From: Candidatus Bathyarchaeota archaeon | GTDB lineage: Archaea > Thermoproteota > Bathyarchaeia > 40CM-2-53-6 > RBG-13-38-9 | Assembly: GCA_007050885.1 (NCBI GenBank) | Contig: SMYQ01000067.1 | Span: 1 to 44,026 of the forward strand | Length of the DNA: 44,026 nucleotides | Direction of reading: 5' to 3' | Part shown: positions 35,365-43,379 of the stretch, piece by piece | Layout of the letters: each line of letters opens with the position of its first letter | Position numbering within the stretch: the first letter of the stretch is position 1 | Position numbers and translations under genes: made by a program | Notes under the pieces: model-generated | Told to the model about the DNA's origin: nothing | Databases searched by the model: none | What the model saw: only the letters and a program-made list of their open reading frames with translations

Positions 35365-36351
35365 TTATGTAGAAAGATTTTCACTTGTTACACCTGTATT
35401 ATTAATTGAAACAATATAGGATATACCACCTGCATTTTCTATAGCATTAGCGACTTTGTATTTATTGTCGGGTCGACATAGAGCTATCATACATCCTCCC
35501 CCTCCAGCGCCAGTTAATTTTGCCCCCAATGCTCCTGCCTGTTGTGCGATATTTACTAATCGATCAAGTTGGACAGTTGATACACCAATTTCTTGGAGGA
35601 ATTTTTGGTTTTTATTCATTAACTTACCTAGATTATCAAAATCGCCTTCCCTGTAAGATTTTACCGCCTCCATAGTCAGTTTCCCGGCAGATTTGCTTAT
35701 TCGTCTAATTTCTCCGTCACCTAGATTTACACGTTGAGTTACCTTAGTAACTAGATCTCCAGTGGATCTTTTACTTCTGGTATCGCCTATCACAATATTG
35801 ATACTGTTATTTGGTTTAAGATATTCAGGAACTTTGCCAATTTTAAAAAAAATAACTCCGCCATAAGTTGCTGTAATGCAATCTATACCTGAAGGCTTTT
35901 TATGAATTAACTTTTCTTGGATTGAGGCTATCTCAAATATATCATTCTTTTCTAATTCGAGATTTAGATATCGAGTAACTGCCATAGTTGTGGAAACGGC
36001 AGTTGACGCTGAAGATCCTAGACCGACTCCTACAGGAATTTTTGAATCTATTTGAATTTTTAGACCACGATCAATTTCTCCCGCCATCTGCAAAATTTTT
36101 TCTACAATACGCTTTAACGGGTCCATGACTCCGTCATTAGATATCTGATTTGATTTTTTTTCTAATTGTTTTATTGAAAATTTACTTGTAATTCCCAGAG
36201 CGGAAGACGATATCTCAATAACTTTTGGTATATTTGATCTGACAGTAACTTTTGAATAAATATCAATTGCCGCAGCTAGAGCCGGTTGACCATGTACGAC
36301 AAAATGTTCTCCCGTCAAAATAACTTTGGCAGGAGCAGTAGCAGTTATCAA
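35365..36351 (-). CDS. mvk: Mevalonate kinase
   Basis: A 328-residue GHMP kinase that phosphorylates mevalonate. The motifs are ATAPAKVILTGEHFVVHG at the start, VGLGSSASTAVST (ATP loop) and AKLTGAGGGGCMIAL near the C-terminus. The start is a TTG at 36351. Isopentenyl phosphate kinase, which often lies between mvk and fni in archaea, is absent here and must be elsewhere. Confidence 0.96.
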   Translation of the reverse strand: MITATAPAKVILTGEHFVVHGQPALAAAIDIYSKVTVRSNIPKVIEISSSALGITSKFSIKQLEKKSNQISNDGVMDPLKRIVEKILQMAGEIDRGLKIQIDSKIPVGVGLGSSASTAVSTTMAVTRYLNLELEKNDIFEIASIQEKLIHKKPSGIDCITATYGGVIFFKIGKVPEYLKPNNSINIVIGDTRSKRSTGDLVTKVTQRVNLGDGEIRRISKSAGKLTMEAVKSYREGDFDNLGKLMNKNQKFLQEIGVSTVQLDRLVNIAQQAGALGAKLTGAGGGGCMIALCRPDNKYKVANAIENAGGISYIVSINNTGVTSENLST

Positions 36352-36376
36352 TTGAGAATCTCTCGCAATTCAAAAG

Positions 36377-37225
36377 TCATACTTTAACAGAAATAGCTGC
36401 ATATCCAACTACAGACGATAGATCTCCTGAGATATCGCCACTAGTGTTATATGATAAGAGTGTGGCTGTAGTCGCCCCAACTTTTTTTGAATAGACTATT
36501 GAAGATATTACAGGTCCAATTCCACACATGGAGATAGAATCGGACTGAACAACCTCATCAAGTTCATTTTCATCCAGATTTTCTATTGCACGAATAGCAT
36601 TCATATCTTTCTTAGTTGCCACATTATGTGGCTCATAATGAGTCATATCAGTTGATGCAATTATAATAGCGGATACCCCATTTGAGGCTTTATGAATTGC
36701 TTCACCTAATTCTCGACTTGTTTCGAGGTCTTGCATCATCATACAAATCGGTACAAATGAGAAATCATTCCTGTATAGATATTGGAGGAATGGCAGTTGT
36801 ACTTCAATTGAATGCTCGTAAATGTGAGCTTCTTCCTCCACATCTACAATTTCTGAATTTTCAATTATTAAGTCTGCCAAATCAGTATTTATTTGAATTT
36901 CACCTAATGGCGTAGACCATTTGCCTCTATTCATCAAGGAAATAGCACTTCCCATTCCCGTATGATTGGGCCCAATGATTACGATATTATCAGGTTTTTT
37001 ATAACCTGCTAGCTCATAATAGCCTGTTGCAGCAACAGGACCAGAATACATGTATCCAGCATGTGGACAAACCAAAGTCACGATTCTATTCTGAGAGATT
37101 GATTCACCATTAGGTAACTTTCCTGGACCAAGCTTGTGCTTGAAACAGTTTTCTAATTCTCTTTTTAGTGAAGCCGCCGATCCCGCATAGAACATACCGG
37201 CTTGGGCTGGCTTCCGAATTTTCAA
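36377..37225 (-). CDS. MEMO family protein
   Basis: A 282-residue protein of the MEMO/AMMECR1-associated family, related to extradiol dioxygenases. Signature segments are RKPAQAGMFYAGS, CPHAGYMYSGPVAA, IGPNHTGMG, HSIEVQLPFLQYL and ASTDMTHYEP. Several His/Asp/Cys residues in these are potential metal ligands. No archaeal function has been firmly shown. The ATG overlaps the rps2 stop as ATGA. It sits between rps2 and mvk, a gene order often seen in archaea. Confidence 0.9.
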   Translation of the reverse strand: MKIRKPAQAGMFYAGSAASLKRELENCFKHKLGPGKLPNGESISQNRIVTLVCPHAGYMYSGPVAATGYYELAGYKKPDNIVIIGPNHTGMGSAISLMNRGKWSTPLGEIQINTDLADLIIENSEIVDVEEEAHIYEHSIEVQLPFLQYLYRNDFSFVPICMMMQDLETSRELGEAIHKASNGVSAIIIASTDMTHYEPHNVATKKDMNAIRAIENLDENELDEVVQSDSISMCGIGPVISSIVYSKKVGATTATLLSYNTSGDISGDLSSVVGYAAISVKV

Positions 37226-37884
37226 TCTTCAGACCCATATTTTGGAGTTATAGCTGTGAGCTTTGTTTCAAAATCGTCGACTGTTGGAGAAATTTCACTA
37301 TCTGAAGATATCTCGCCCCTTTCCCTAAGGACTTGTCTTGCAAGAAGCCAGAAGACCATTGCAAGAGCTTTCCTACCTTTGTTATTTACAGGAATAGCAA
37401 GATCAACACCACTCAGTGAATTATCGGTATCACAAAGTCCGACTACAGGAACTCCAGCTACTGAGGATTCTTTGATCGCTTGAAAATCAGCTCTTGGATC
37501 TGTTACGATGACAAGTTGTGGTTCAGTATGTCTTGGTTGAAGAGGATTCGAAATGATTCCGGGCATAAACCGTCCAACTATAGCTAGACTCCTGGTCAAC
37601 TCACAGAATTTTTCTACTGGAGTTCTACCATAAAGTCTTGAAGATACCACAACAACCCTCGAAGGATCAAATCTGCTGATAAACTTCGCTGCCAATCTAA
37701 TCCTTTCATCTGTTTTGCCAATGTTAAGTATGAAAAGACCATCTGGTCTGACCCGGAATATGTGTTTCTCCATATCACCTGTCTTCACTCTCGTTCCGAT
37801 GTGAAGGCCTGCTGCAAGTAACTCTTCTAGAGGTTGTAGAAGGTTCTCTGCCTTTGGCATTTCCTCTCTTTCTATAGTGCTCAT
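37222..37884 (-). CDS. rps2: Ribosomal protein S2
   Basis: A 220-residue small-subunit protein. Conserved segments include LLAAGLHIGTRVKTGDME, FIRRVRPD-like FRVRPDGLFILNIGKTDER, PGIISNPLQPRHTEPQLVIV (from residue about 108) and NKGRKALAMVFWLLARQVL. The Asp/Glu-rich C-terminus is variable. ATG start at 37884, 8 nt after enolase. Confidence 0.95.
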   Translation of the reverse strand: MSTIEREEMPKAENLLQPLEELLAAGLHIGTRVKTGDMEKHIFRVRPDGLFILNIGKTDERIRLAAKFISRFDPSRVVVVSSRLYGRTPVEKFCELTRSLAIVGRFMPGIISNPLQPRHTEPQLVIVTDPRADFQAIKESSVAGVPVVGLCDTDNSLSGVDLAIPVNNKGRKALAMVFWLLARQVLRERGEISSDSEISPTVDDFETKLTAITPKYGSED

Positions 37885-37892
37885 TATATCAC

Positions 37893-39140
37893 CTAGATTC
37901 CTATTTTGCCCATTTTAGCTTCTTCACCGAGTATTTCTTCGATCCTTATCAATTCATTGATCTTTGCCATTCTTTCTCCACCTAATACTCCAAGTTTTAT
38001 TACAGGAGCTGTTAGCGCTATTGCCAGATGTGAGATCTCGGAGCCACAGCTCTCTCCTGACCTATGAGAGACCACAGGAATATAATTTGCTTGTTTAGAA
38101 ATTTTCGCTGCTTGTGTCGCATCAGTGAGTGTTCCAATCTGATTTGGCTTTATTATCACTGCATTTCCTGCCTTTTCTTTTATACCCCTCTTGATCCTTT
38201 CAACGTTCGTTGTGAATAGATCATCACCACAGATTAGAGTATTACTTATTTTGGCTGTTATCTCAGAAAAGGCATCAAATGATTCCTCATGAACAGGATC
38301 TTCAACATACCCTAAATGAAATTTGTTTGCAAGTTCAATCACAAAATCGATTTGATCGTTTTCATGAAATTTCCTTTTATCTCTTTGATAGAGGTAGGCT
38401 TTCTCTTGCTCATCCCAGAGGGTTGAGGCTGCCATATCAAGGCCGATTCTTAGTTTCACTCCAGTTTCATCAGAAACCCGGCTGCAAGCTTCAGACAATA
38501 TTTCTAACGCCTTTTCTGTTTCTAGTGGTACAACCCATGCACCTTCATCACCTCTACCAGATACATCAACTCCTTTCTTTTCAAGAAGCTCAGCCACCTT
38601 CCTATGAACACTCATATTAGCTTCTGCAGCTGAAGCAAAAGTTTCCGATTTAGTTGGTAGAACTAAGAATTCTTGGATGTCTGTCTTTCCCCCACGAGCA
38701 TGCATTCCTCCACCTATAACATTACCAAGGGGGTATGGAATCTCTGATTGATTAGATTCTGATAAATAACTGAAAAGCGGAACTCCTTTTGAATTTGCTC
38801 CTGCGATAGCTGTCGCTAAGGATATCGCATATGCAGTATTTCCACCTAGTTTACTGAAATCTGTAGATTTATCGATCTCATGAAGCACCAGATCAATTTG
38901 CTTAACGTCAAGTTCTATTCCAACGATTTTTGGAGAAACAATGTCTTCGACGAATCTTATTGCTTCTTTGACTCCACCATCTGGATAGGATCTTACTTCC
39001 CAACGTCCTGTACTAGCACCTGAAGGAGATGAAGATCTTCCTAATACACGAGACGCTATGACATCTATCTCTATGGCTTCTTTTCCTCTGCTGTCGAAAA
39101 TCTTCCTTGCTTTAAGCTGGGTTATTTGGGAATTGTCCAC
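37893..39140 (-). CDS. eno: Enolase (phosphopyruvate hydratase)
   Basis: A 415-residue glycolytic and gluconeogenic enzyme. N-terminal KARKIFDSRGKEAIEID, SPSGASTG loop, the metal aspartate of CGDDLFTTN, the catalytic lysine in VIIKPNQIGTLTDA and the SHRSGES loop are present. The usual SGETEDT is SGESCGS here. The C-terminus GERMAKINELIRIEEILGEE matches the family. The start is a GTG at 39140. The rpl18e-rpl13-rps9-rpo10-eno-rps2 order is a classic archaeal operon. Confidence 0.96.
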   Translation of the reverse strand: MDNSQITQLKARKIFDSRGKEAIEIDVIASRVLGRSSSPSGASTGRWEVRSYPDGGVKEAIRFVEDIVSPKIVGIELDVKQIDLVLHEIDKSTDFSKLGGNTAYAISLATAIAGANSKGVPLFSYLSESNQSEIPYPLGNVIGGGMHARGGKTDIQEFLVLPTKSETFASAAEANMSVHRKVAELLEKKGVDVSGRGDEGAWVVPLETEKALEILSEACSRVSDETGVKLRIGLDMAASTLWDEQEKAYLYQRDKRKFHENDQIDFVIELANKFHLGYVEDPVHEESFDAFSEITAKISNTLICGDDLFTTNVERIKRGIKEKAGNAVIIKPNQIGTLTDATQAAKISKQANYIPVVSHRSGESCGSEISHLAIALTAPVIKLGVLGGERMAKINELIRIEEILGEEAKMGKIGI

Positions 39141-39149
39141 CTTTATACC

Positions 39150-39371
39150 TCAAACATTGTGGGACTTTCTGGCCGTCGCTTCGTAATACTTCAGAATGTC
39201 ATCGATCACATCAACATGTGATATGAACATCCTTCTACAACAGTATCTTGAAATTCCCAGCTCATCCAAGATTTCTTTTGGGTGCTCTCCAGCCTTGACT
39301 CGATTTGAGTATTCCTCCCACTTATCAGCAATTACATTACCGCAAGTGAAACATCTAACGGGGATTATCAT
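39150..39371 (-). CDS. rpo10: RNA polymerase subunit Rpo10 (RpoN)
   Basis: A 73-residue zinc-bundle subunit that caps the Rpo3/Rpo11 platform. The atypical zinc motif is CFTCG near the start and [31 protein letters not shown] is diagnostic. ATG start at 39371. It lies 9 nt before enolase and follows rps9 after 45 nt. Confidence 0.97.
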   Translation of the reverse strand: MIIPVRCFTCGNVIADKWEEYSNRVKAGEHPKEILDELGISRYCCRRMFISHVDVIDDILKYYEATARKSHNV

Positions 39372-39416
39372 GATATTTCATCTAAACATTTTTTTTAGTA
39401 ATAATCTTGATTGAGC

Positions 39417-39827
39417 TTATCGATATGATTTTTGTTTTCTTCTTCTTGCCCCAGGGCCCCCAAACTTTTTTGATTCTGCACGTCTAGGGTCACCTGCTAA
39501 CATAGCTCTATCTTGGTTTCTTAGCGCACGTTTCAGCTGTGCACTCTTCGTCCATTTAATTAGGCCTCGTGCGATCGCTACTCTAGCGGCCTCTGCTTGA
39601 CTTATAACTCCGCCTCCTTGAGCTTTTATTTTGATATCAATATTTTTTGCTTTCTCTCCTGCCACAATTAGAGGTTCCATAAGTTTCATTCTGGCAGTTT
39701 CGGGATTAACTAGATTTAAGGGATAATTATTGAAAGTTATTTTTCCAGCACCACTTCTTAATACAGCCTTTGCTACAGCAGTTTTTCTTTTTCCACTTAT
39801 GATCATAACTTTTTTCTTTTCACTCAA
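39417..39827 (-). CDS. rps9: Ribosomal protein S9
   Basis: A 136-residue small-subunit protein. Features are SGKRKTAVAKAVLR, AQGGGVISQAEAARVAIARG and the invariant basic ending RRRKQKSYR whose C-terminal arginine reaches the P site. The TTG start at 39827 is 1 nt from the rpl13 stop. Confidence 0.97.
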   Translation of the reverse strand: MSEKKKVMIISGKRKTAVAKAVLRSGAGKITFNNYPLNLVNPETARMKLMEPLIVAGEKAKNIDIKIKAQGGGVISQAEAARVAIARGLIKWTKSAQLKRALRNQDRAMLAGDPRRAESKKFGGPGARRRKQKSYR

Positions 39828-39828
39828 T

Positions 39829-40263
39829 TTATATTCCTCCTATTTCTTTCGCGAGATCCTCTAATAGTATATAGCGACATTTTAGTTTCGACGCATCTGC
39901 CGTAGAGATTTTTTGATATTTTTTATCAGAATATTCTTCAGGGATATCGGTATAGATTTTCACTCTTTTGTAGGCACTCTTTCCTTTTGGAATCTTATAA
40001 GGCAACATACCTCTCAATGCACGTTTTGCATAAGTATCTGGCCTGCGAGGATGTGTTGGACCTTTATCTTGGGATGCTAGCGTCCGAGTCGTTAATTTAA
40101 CCTTAGCACGGGCTATGGTACTCTTTTTATCTCCAGATATTACAGCTTTCGAAATGTTTAGTATTATTACTTCTTGGCCCTCCAAAGCCTGTTTCGCAGC
40201 ATAACTAAGAATTCGACCAAATATTAAGTTGGAAGCATCTATGATTACCGATTTATTGTTCGT
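39829..40263 (-). CDS. rpl13: Ribosomal protein L13, apparent non-canonical start (ACG or AUA)
   Basis: The conserved N-terminus VIIDASNLIFGRILSYAAKQ is encoded upstream of the first TTG (40185), so the gene must begin earlier. Between the in-frame TGA at 40278-40276 and that conserved block there is no ATG, GTG or TTG. A ribosome-binding site GAGGTGA lies 4 nt before ATA (40266) and 7 nt before ACG (40263). With ACG the protein is 144 residues, a normal length. The TGA of L18e is part of the ribosome-binding site. The body PRRPDTYAKRALRGMLPYKIPKG is typical L13. A base error in the read is possible. Confidence 0.85.
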   Translation of the reverse strand, partial: TNNKSVIIDASNLIFGRILSYAAKQALEGQEVIILNISKAVISGDKKSTIARAKVKLTTRTLASQDKGPTHPRRPDTYAKRALRGMLPYKIPKGKSAYKRVKIYTDIPEEYSDKKYQKISTADASKLKCRYILLEDLAKEIGGI

Positions 40264-40270
40264 TATTCTG

Positions 40271-40627
40271 TCACCTCATCAATTTTATTTTGGTACCTTT
40301 AGGATTCGTTTTTAACAAATCATTGATTGTCAGACATTTGCCACCTGCATTCAATATCTTATCCTTTGCTTCTTTGGAAAAATCCACAGCAGCAACTGTT
40401 ATTTTATGTTCAATCGTTCCGTTTCCCAATACTTTACCTGGAACAGCAACAGTTTCCCCTTCTTTCGTGTATCTTGCTATTCTTCCCACGTTTACTTCTG
40501 CCATATTCTTCCTAGTTTTTCTAAGTGCTTTAGATAGAGCCAACCATATTGGCGTCTGCTCTTCCCTTGACGTCTTGTGAAGAGACTTTTCTAGCTCGAT
40601 TAATCCCGGATTAGTTTTATTAGCCGT
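40271..40627 (-). CDS. rpl18e: Ribosomal protein L18e, apparent ACG start
   Basis: The conserved N-terminus NKTNPGLIELEKSLH and TPIWLALSKALRK is encoded upstream of the first TTG at 40543. The only stop-free stretch opens after TAG at 40633-40631 and holds no ATG, GTG or TTG. ACG at 40627-40625 lies 7 nt after GGAGTGA, the best ribosome-binding site present. It gives 118 residues, a usual L18e size. The core VNVGRIARYTKEGETVAVPGK is standard. The neighbouring L13 gene shows the same oddity. Confidence 0.85.
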   Translation of the reverse strand, partial: TANKTNPGLIELEKSLHKTSREEQTPIWLALSKALRKTRKNMAEVNVGRIARYTKEGETVAVPGKVLGNGTIEHKITVAAVDFSKEAKDKILNAGGKCLTINDLLKTNPKGTKIKLMR

Positions 40628-40634
40628 ATTCTAT

Positions 40635-41447
40635 TCACTCCAAATTCTTAATTAAACTTGATAATTCAGATGCTTTTTCCCCAATTTGGATTGCAGCTTG
40701 CTCCACTATCTTAGTTATTGGTAATGCACCATTAGATTCGATGTTGAAGATGAAATCTTTTTCACTCCATTCGACCTTTATTGGACATGATTTCTTTGGA
40801 CAATTCTTTATACACTGTGTACAGAGAGTACATTCTTCTATATCTTTAACCACTAGTCGGTTATCTTTTATTTCGAGGATACATTTTGGACAAAATTTTA
40901 CACATTTACCGCAACTATCGCATTTCTTCATATCAATAGAAATTTTTGGCAGATATTTGTATGTGCAAACAGAAACAGGTTGCCATTTTGCATGTTCCTG
41001 TCCACGCCCCAGCCTCGCATAAGCTTCTAATCTTAGTTTCTGTCCAGCAGCTAACTTCACTATTGGGATTTTATTATTGACCGGAGTTACAAGTGGATTG
41101 TCAGGGTTTAGATCACCTGAATAAACCATAATCGTTTCATCTTTAGCCTCAATTTCCATTGTGAAGGAGGCTCTACATCTGTTACAGCCTAGTTCACTAT
41201 TACAATCACATTTCTCTGGAAGAATATAGGAATCAAGATCCGTAGTTAGAGGGATAAGTCCAAATCTATGTGCTAGGAATTCATCGAAAAGGGCCGAAGT
41301 ATTCTCGATTATTATCACATCATCGATAGCCATAGTTGGAACTTCTGCAATCATAGTCCGTCTCATTGCATTTGCAAAAGCAGATGTTACTCCGCTCAGA
41401 ATGAATCTTATGGCATTATCTTGCTGTTTTATGGATGATAATTCCAA
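40635..41447 (-). CDS. rpo3: RNA polymerase subunit Rpo3 (RpoD) with two [4Fe-4S] motifs
   Basis: A 270-residue platform subunit (homolog of bacterial alpha and eukaryotic Rpb3). The dimerisation domain carries ANAMRRTMIAEVPTMAIDDV and AHRFGLIPLTTD. A ferredoxin-like insert holds two complete CxxCxxCxxxCP sets: C176/C179/C182/C186 and C206/C209/C212/C216. An extra CDC...CNRC group lies at about 80-91. Two-cluster Rpo3 forms are known in some archaea. The TTG start at 41447 precedes the conserved MELSSI-like start. It heads the rpl18e operon. Confidence 0.96.
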   Translation of the reverse strand: MELSSIKQQDNAIRFILSGVTSAFANAMRRTMIAEVPTMAIDDVIIIENTSALFDEFLAHRFGLIPLTTDLDSYILPEKCDCNSELGCNRCRASFTMEIEAKDETIMVYSGDLNPDNPLVTPVNNKIPIVKLAAGQKLRLEAYARLGRGQEHAKWQPVSVCTYKYLPKISIDMKKCDSCGKCVKFCPKCILEIKDNRLVVKDIEECTLCTQCIKNCPKKSCPIKVEWSEKDFIFNIESNGALPITKIVEQAAIQIGEKASELSSLIKNLE

Positions 41448-41538
41448 GAATAACGACCTCTATGAATGCATACAATGAATGTTCTTATATTCAATATTTG
41501 TTTGAACTCCTCTTACTTATTGTAATAAGATTGATTCA

Positions 41539-41576
41539 GGTTTATACCAATTCGGAGTAGCGTATAGATATAAACC
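41539..41576. promoter_or_regulatory. Divergent TATA pair between rpo3 and the GlcG-like gene
   Basis: Perfect 8-bp inverted arms GGTTTATA (41539-41546) and TATAAACC (41569-41576). Read outward, each arm is a TATA box: one for rpo3 on the minus strand (start codon about 92 nt away) and one for the gene at 41680 on the plus strand (104 nt away). The symmetry suits back-to-back promoters. The rest of the 232-nt gap shows no RNA gene. Confidence 0.5.
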
Positions 41577-41679
41577 CTCTTTATATGTTTATTTGGTCAG
41601 GAAAAATACGGAAACATTTCATTATAGATAGGACGTTAATGCTTTATCTCTTTGGATGTTTACGATACTATGATGTAAA

Positions 41680-42120
41680 TTGGTAGATGAAACCGAGATA
41701 TGCAAAGATTCAATTAAATTAACACTCGAAGGCGCAAAAATAATTCTGGCAGCATCTGAAACCAAGGCAAAAGAGATAGGTGTCCCTATGAGTATCGCTA
41801 TCGTTGATGAAGGATGTAACTTAATCGCATTTGAAAAGATGGATAGCGCAAAGATCACAAGCATTGACATAGCCATAAATAAGGCATTTACAGCAGCCGG
41901 AAGTAGAAAAGGCACCCATGAGTATGCTGAAGTAGCATCTCCGGGAAAACCCGCTTTTGGGATACATGTCAGTAATCAGGGAAGATTTACTATTTTTGGT
42001 GGCGGTTTGCCGATATTAATCAAAGGGGAAGTTGTAGGAGGAGTCGGCTGCAGTTCCGGAACTGCTGAACAAGACAGAGAGGTTGCACAAGCAGGTCTAG
42101 TTGCCCTTTCATCTAAATGA
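41680..42120 (+). CDS. GlcG/HbpS (DUF336) family protein
   Basis: A 146-residue protein of the heme-degrading/heme-binding HbpS-GlcG family. Landmarks are MSIAIVDEGCNLIAFEKMDSA, NKAFTAAGSRKGTHEY, GGGLPILIKGEVVGGVGCSSG and a C-terminal DREVAQAGL. Family members bind heme or corrin-like cofactors or accompany glycolate, diol and other pathways; the role here is unknown. The start is a TTG at 41680. No signal peptide is seen, so it should be cytoplasmic. It stands alone, convergent with the archaeosortase-like gene. Confidence 0.85.
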   Translation: MVDETEICKDSIKLTLEGAKIILAASETKAKEIGVPMSIAIVDEGCNLIAFEKMDSAKITSIDIAINKAFTAAGSRKGTHEYAEVASPGKPAFGIHVSNQGRFTIFGGGLPILIKGEVVGGVGCSSGTAEQDREVAQAGLVALSSK

Positions 42121-42163
42121 TGTTAATTATGCCATAATTAAGAAAGAGGTTATAGAGTAAATC

Positions 42164-43159
42164 CTATCTAGCATAACTTTCCAGCGACTGGATTACAACA
42201 GGGGATTTGATATTTCTTGCTCTGCGAGCCTCTATAGTTGTAACTATCAACAGGTAAATAACAATCCATATAGTAAATAGAACCTCTCCTATCGATTCAT
42301 GAAACATTCGCAGATTTACATCAATGAATGCTCCATAATAGATTATTAGAAATATTCTAATTATGTTAACAAAAAATGTTCCTAGAGCACCAAAGGCTGC
42401 ATAGATGAGTTTTCTAGTCAGAGAAGTATGCAGTTTGATCATCAGTATGAGAATCACTAGCAGATATATCGTCATACTCAAGATTCCTGCACATTGCCAA
42501 TACATGTTTATGAATAGAAATCCCTTCTGACCCCAAACTGCAAGATTATCAGAGCCGACTAATTCGACTCGGACATTTGCAGCTGTGAGAAGTAGAACGG
42601 TTATGGCAAGTATTGGTTGCATAAGAACCTGAAGGGATTGCATTGAACCGTAAGGAAAAGTCGCATCTAATAGAAGAATAAAAGCCATTCCTAATAGGAA
42701 AACAATTGGAGTAGGAAAATGTTTGATCTTTCTAATACCAAACGCCAAGAAAATTAATGACGCGATATATATCGCATAAATTATATAATCCCACATTCTG
42801 GTCCAACTCAGAATCTGAGGTAAAGACGTGTAACCACATTTTGCTCCAAACTCAGATATTAATTCTGTATGACCTGCCGCATAGATTGCAAAGAAGTATC
42901 CAGTAATAATGAATATAGAGACAATTATTCCTAAACGTCTTCCAATAGTTAGATTGAATTTCAGAAGATTTCTTGCATCATACCATTCGAGAATGAGAAA
43001 TACGAAGGCAAATAGAAAACCTCCACCAGCACCTTCATTCCATCCCAATATAAAGTGATTTGAATCAATTATGAATAGAACAATAATTGGAAGCACAAAT
43101 AGGATCAGAAATGCGTCTTTAGACCTTATCCAATTCAAAAATAAATTTGGGAGATTCAA
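42164..43159 (-). CDS. Archaeosortase/exosortase family transmembrane protein
   Basis: A 331-residue multi-spanning membrane protein with about eight hydrophobic segments. The exosortase/archaeosortase catalytic signature is present in order: C223 in YWQCAGIL, R268 in FVNIIRIF and H287 in MFHESIGE, each near a membrane segment. Such enzymes cleave and probably lipid-anchor surface proteins that carry a C-terminal sorting signal such as PGF or a variant. The start is a TTG at 43159. No substrate with a recognisable sorting tail is seen nearby. The subfamily is not identified. Confidence 0.82.
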   Translation of the reverse strand: MNLPNLFLNWIRSKDAFLILFVLPIIVLFIIDSNHFILGWNEGAGGGFLFAFVFLILEWYDARNLLKFNLTIGRRLGIIVSIFIITGYFFAIYAAGHTELISEFGAKCGYTSLPQILSWTRMWDYIIYAIYIASLIFLAFGIRKIKHFPTPIVFLLGMAFILLLDATFPYGSMQSLQVLMQPILAITVLLLTAANVRVELVGSDNLAVWGQKGFLFINMYWQCAGILSMTIYLLVILILMIKLHTSLTRKLIYAAFGALGTFFVNIIRIFLIIYYGAFIDVNLRMFHESIGEVLFTIWIVIYLLIVTTIEARRARNIKSPVVIQSLESYAR

Positions 43160-43379
43160 TTTGGATGCCCTTCAGCAACCCATACACATTTTGAGATTTT
43201 GTGGAATTAATGTTCCTTCGAATATTTGGAAACAATCATCTGCTTATGTCTTAATCAATCATATGATTCCTTGAATCAAGGAACAACATCCTCATATATA
43301 GATTCTGGGCGACCATTAAGCTAACTAAAAATAGCTAGGAACATCGTTATCAAGATGAATGGCTAATTGATCTAATGAG

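Noticed and set aside
39829..40185. L13 starting at the TTG at 40185
   Set aside because: The conserved L13 N-terminus (VIIDASNLIFGRIL) is encoded upstream in the same frame.
40271..40543. L18e starting at the TTG at 40543
   Set aside because: The conserved TNP...PIW region of L18e is encoded upstream in the same frame.
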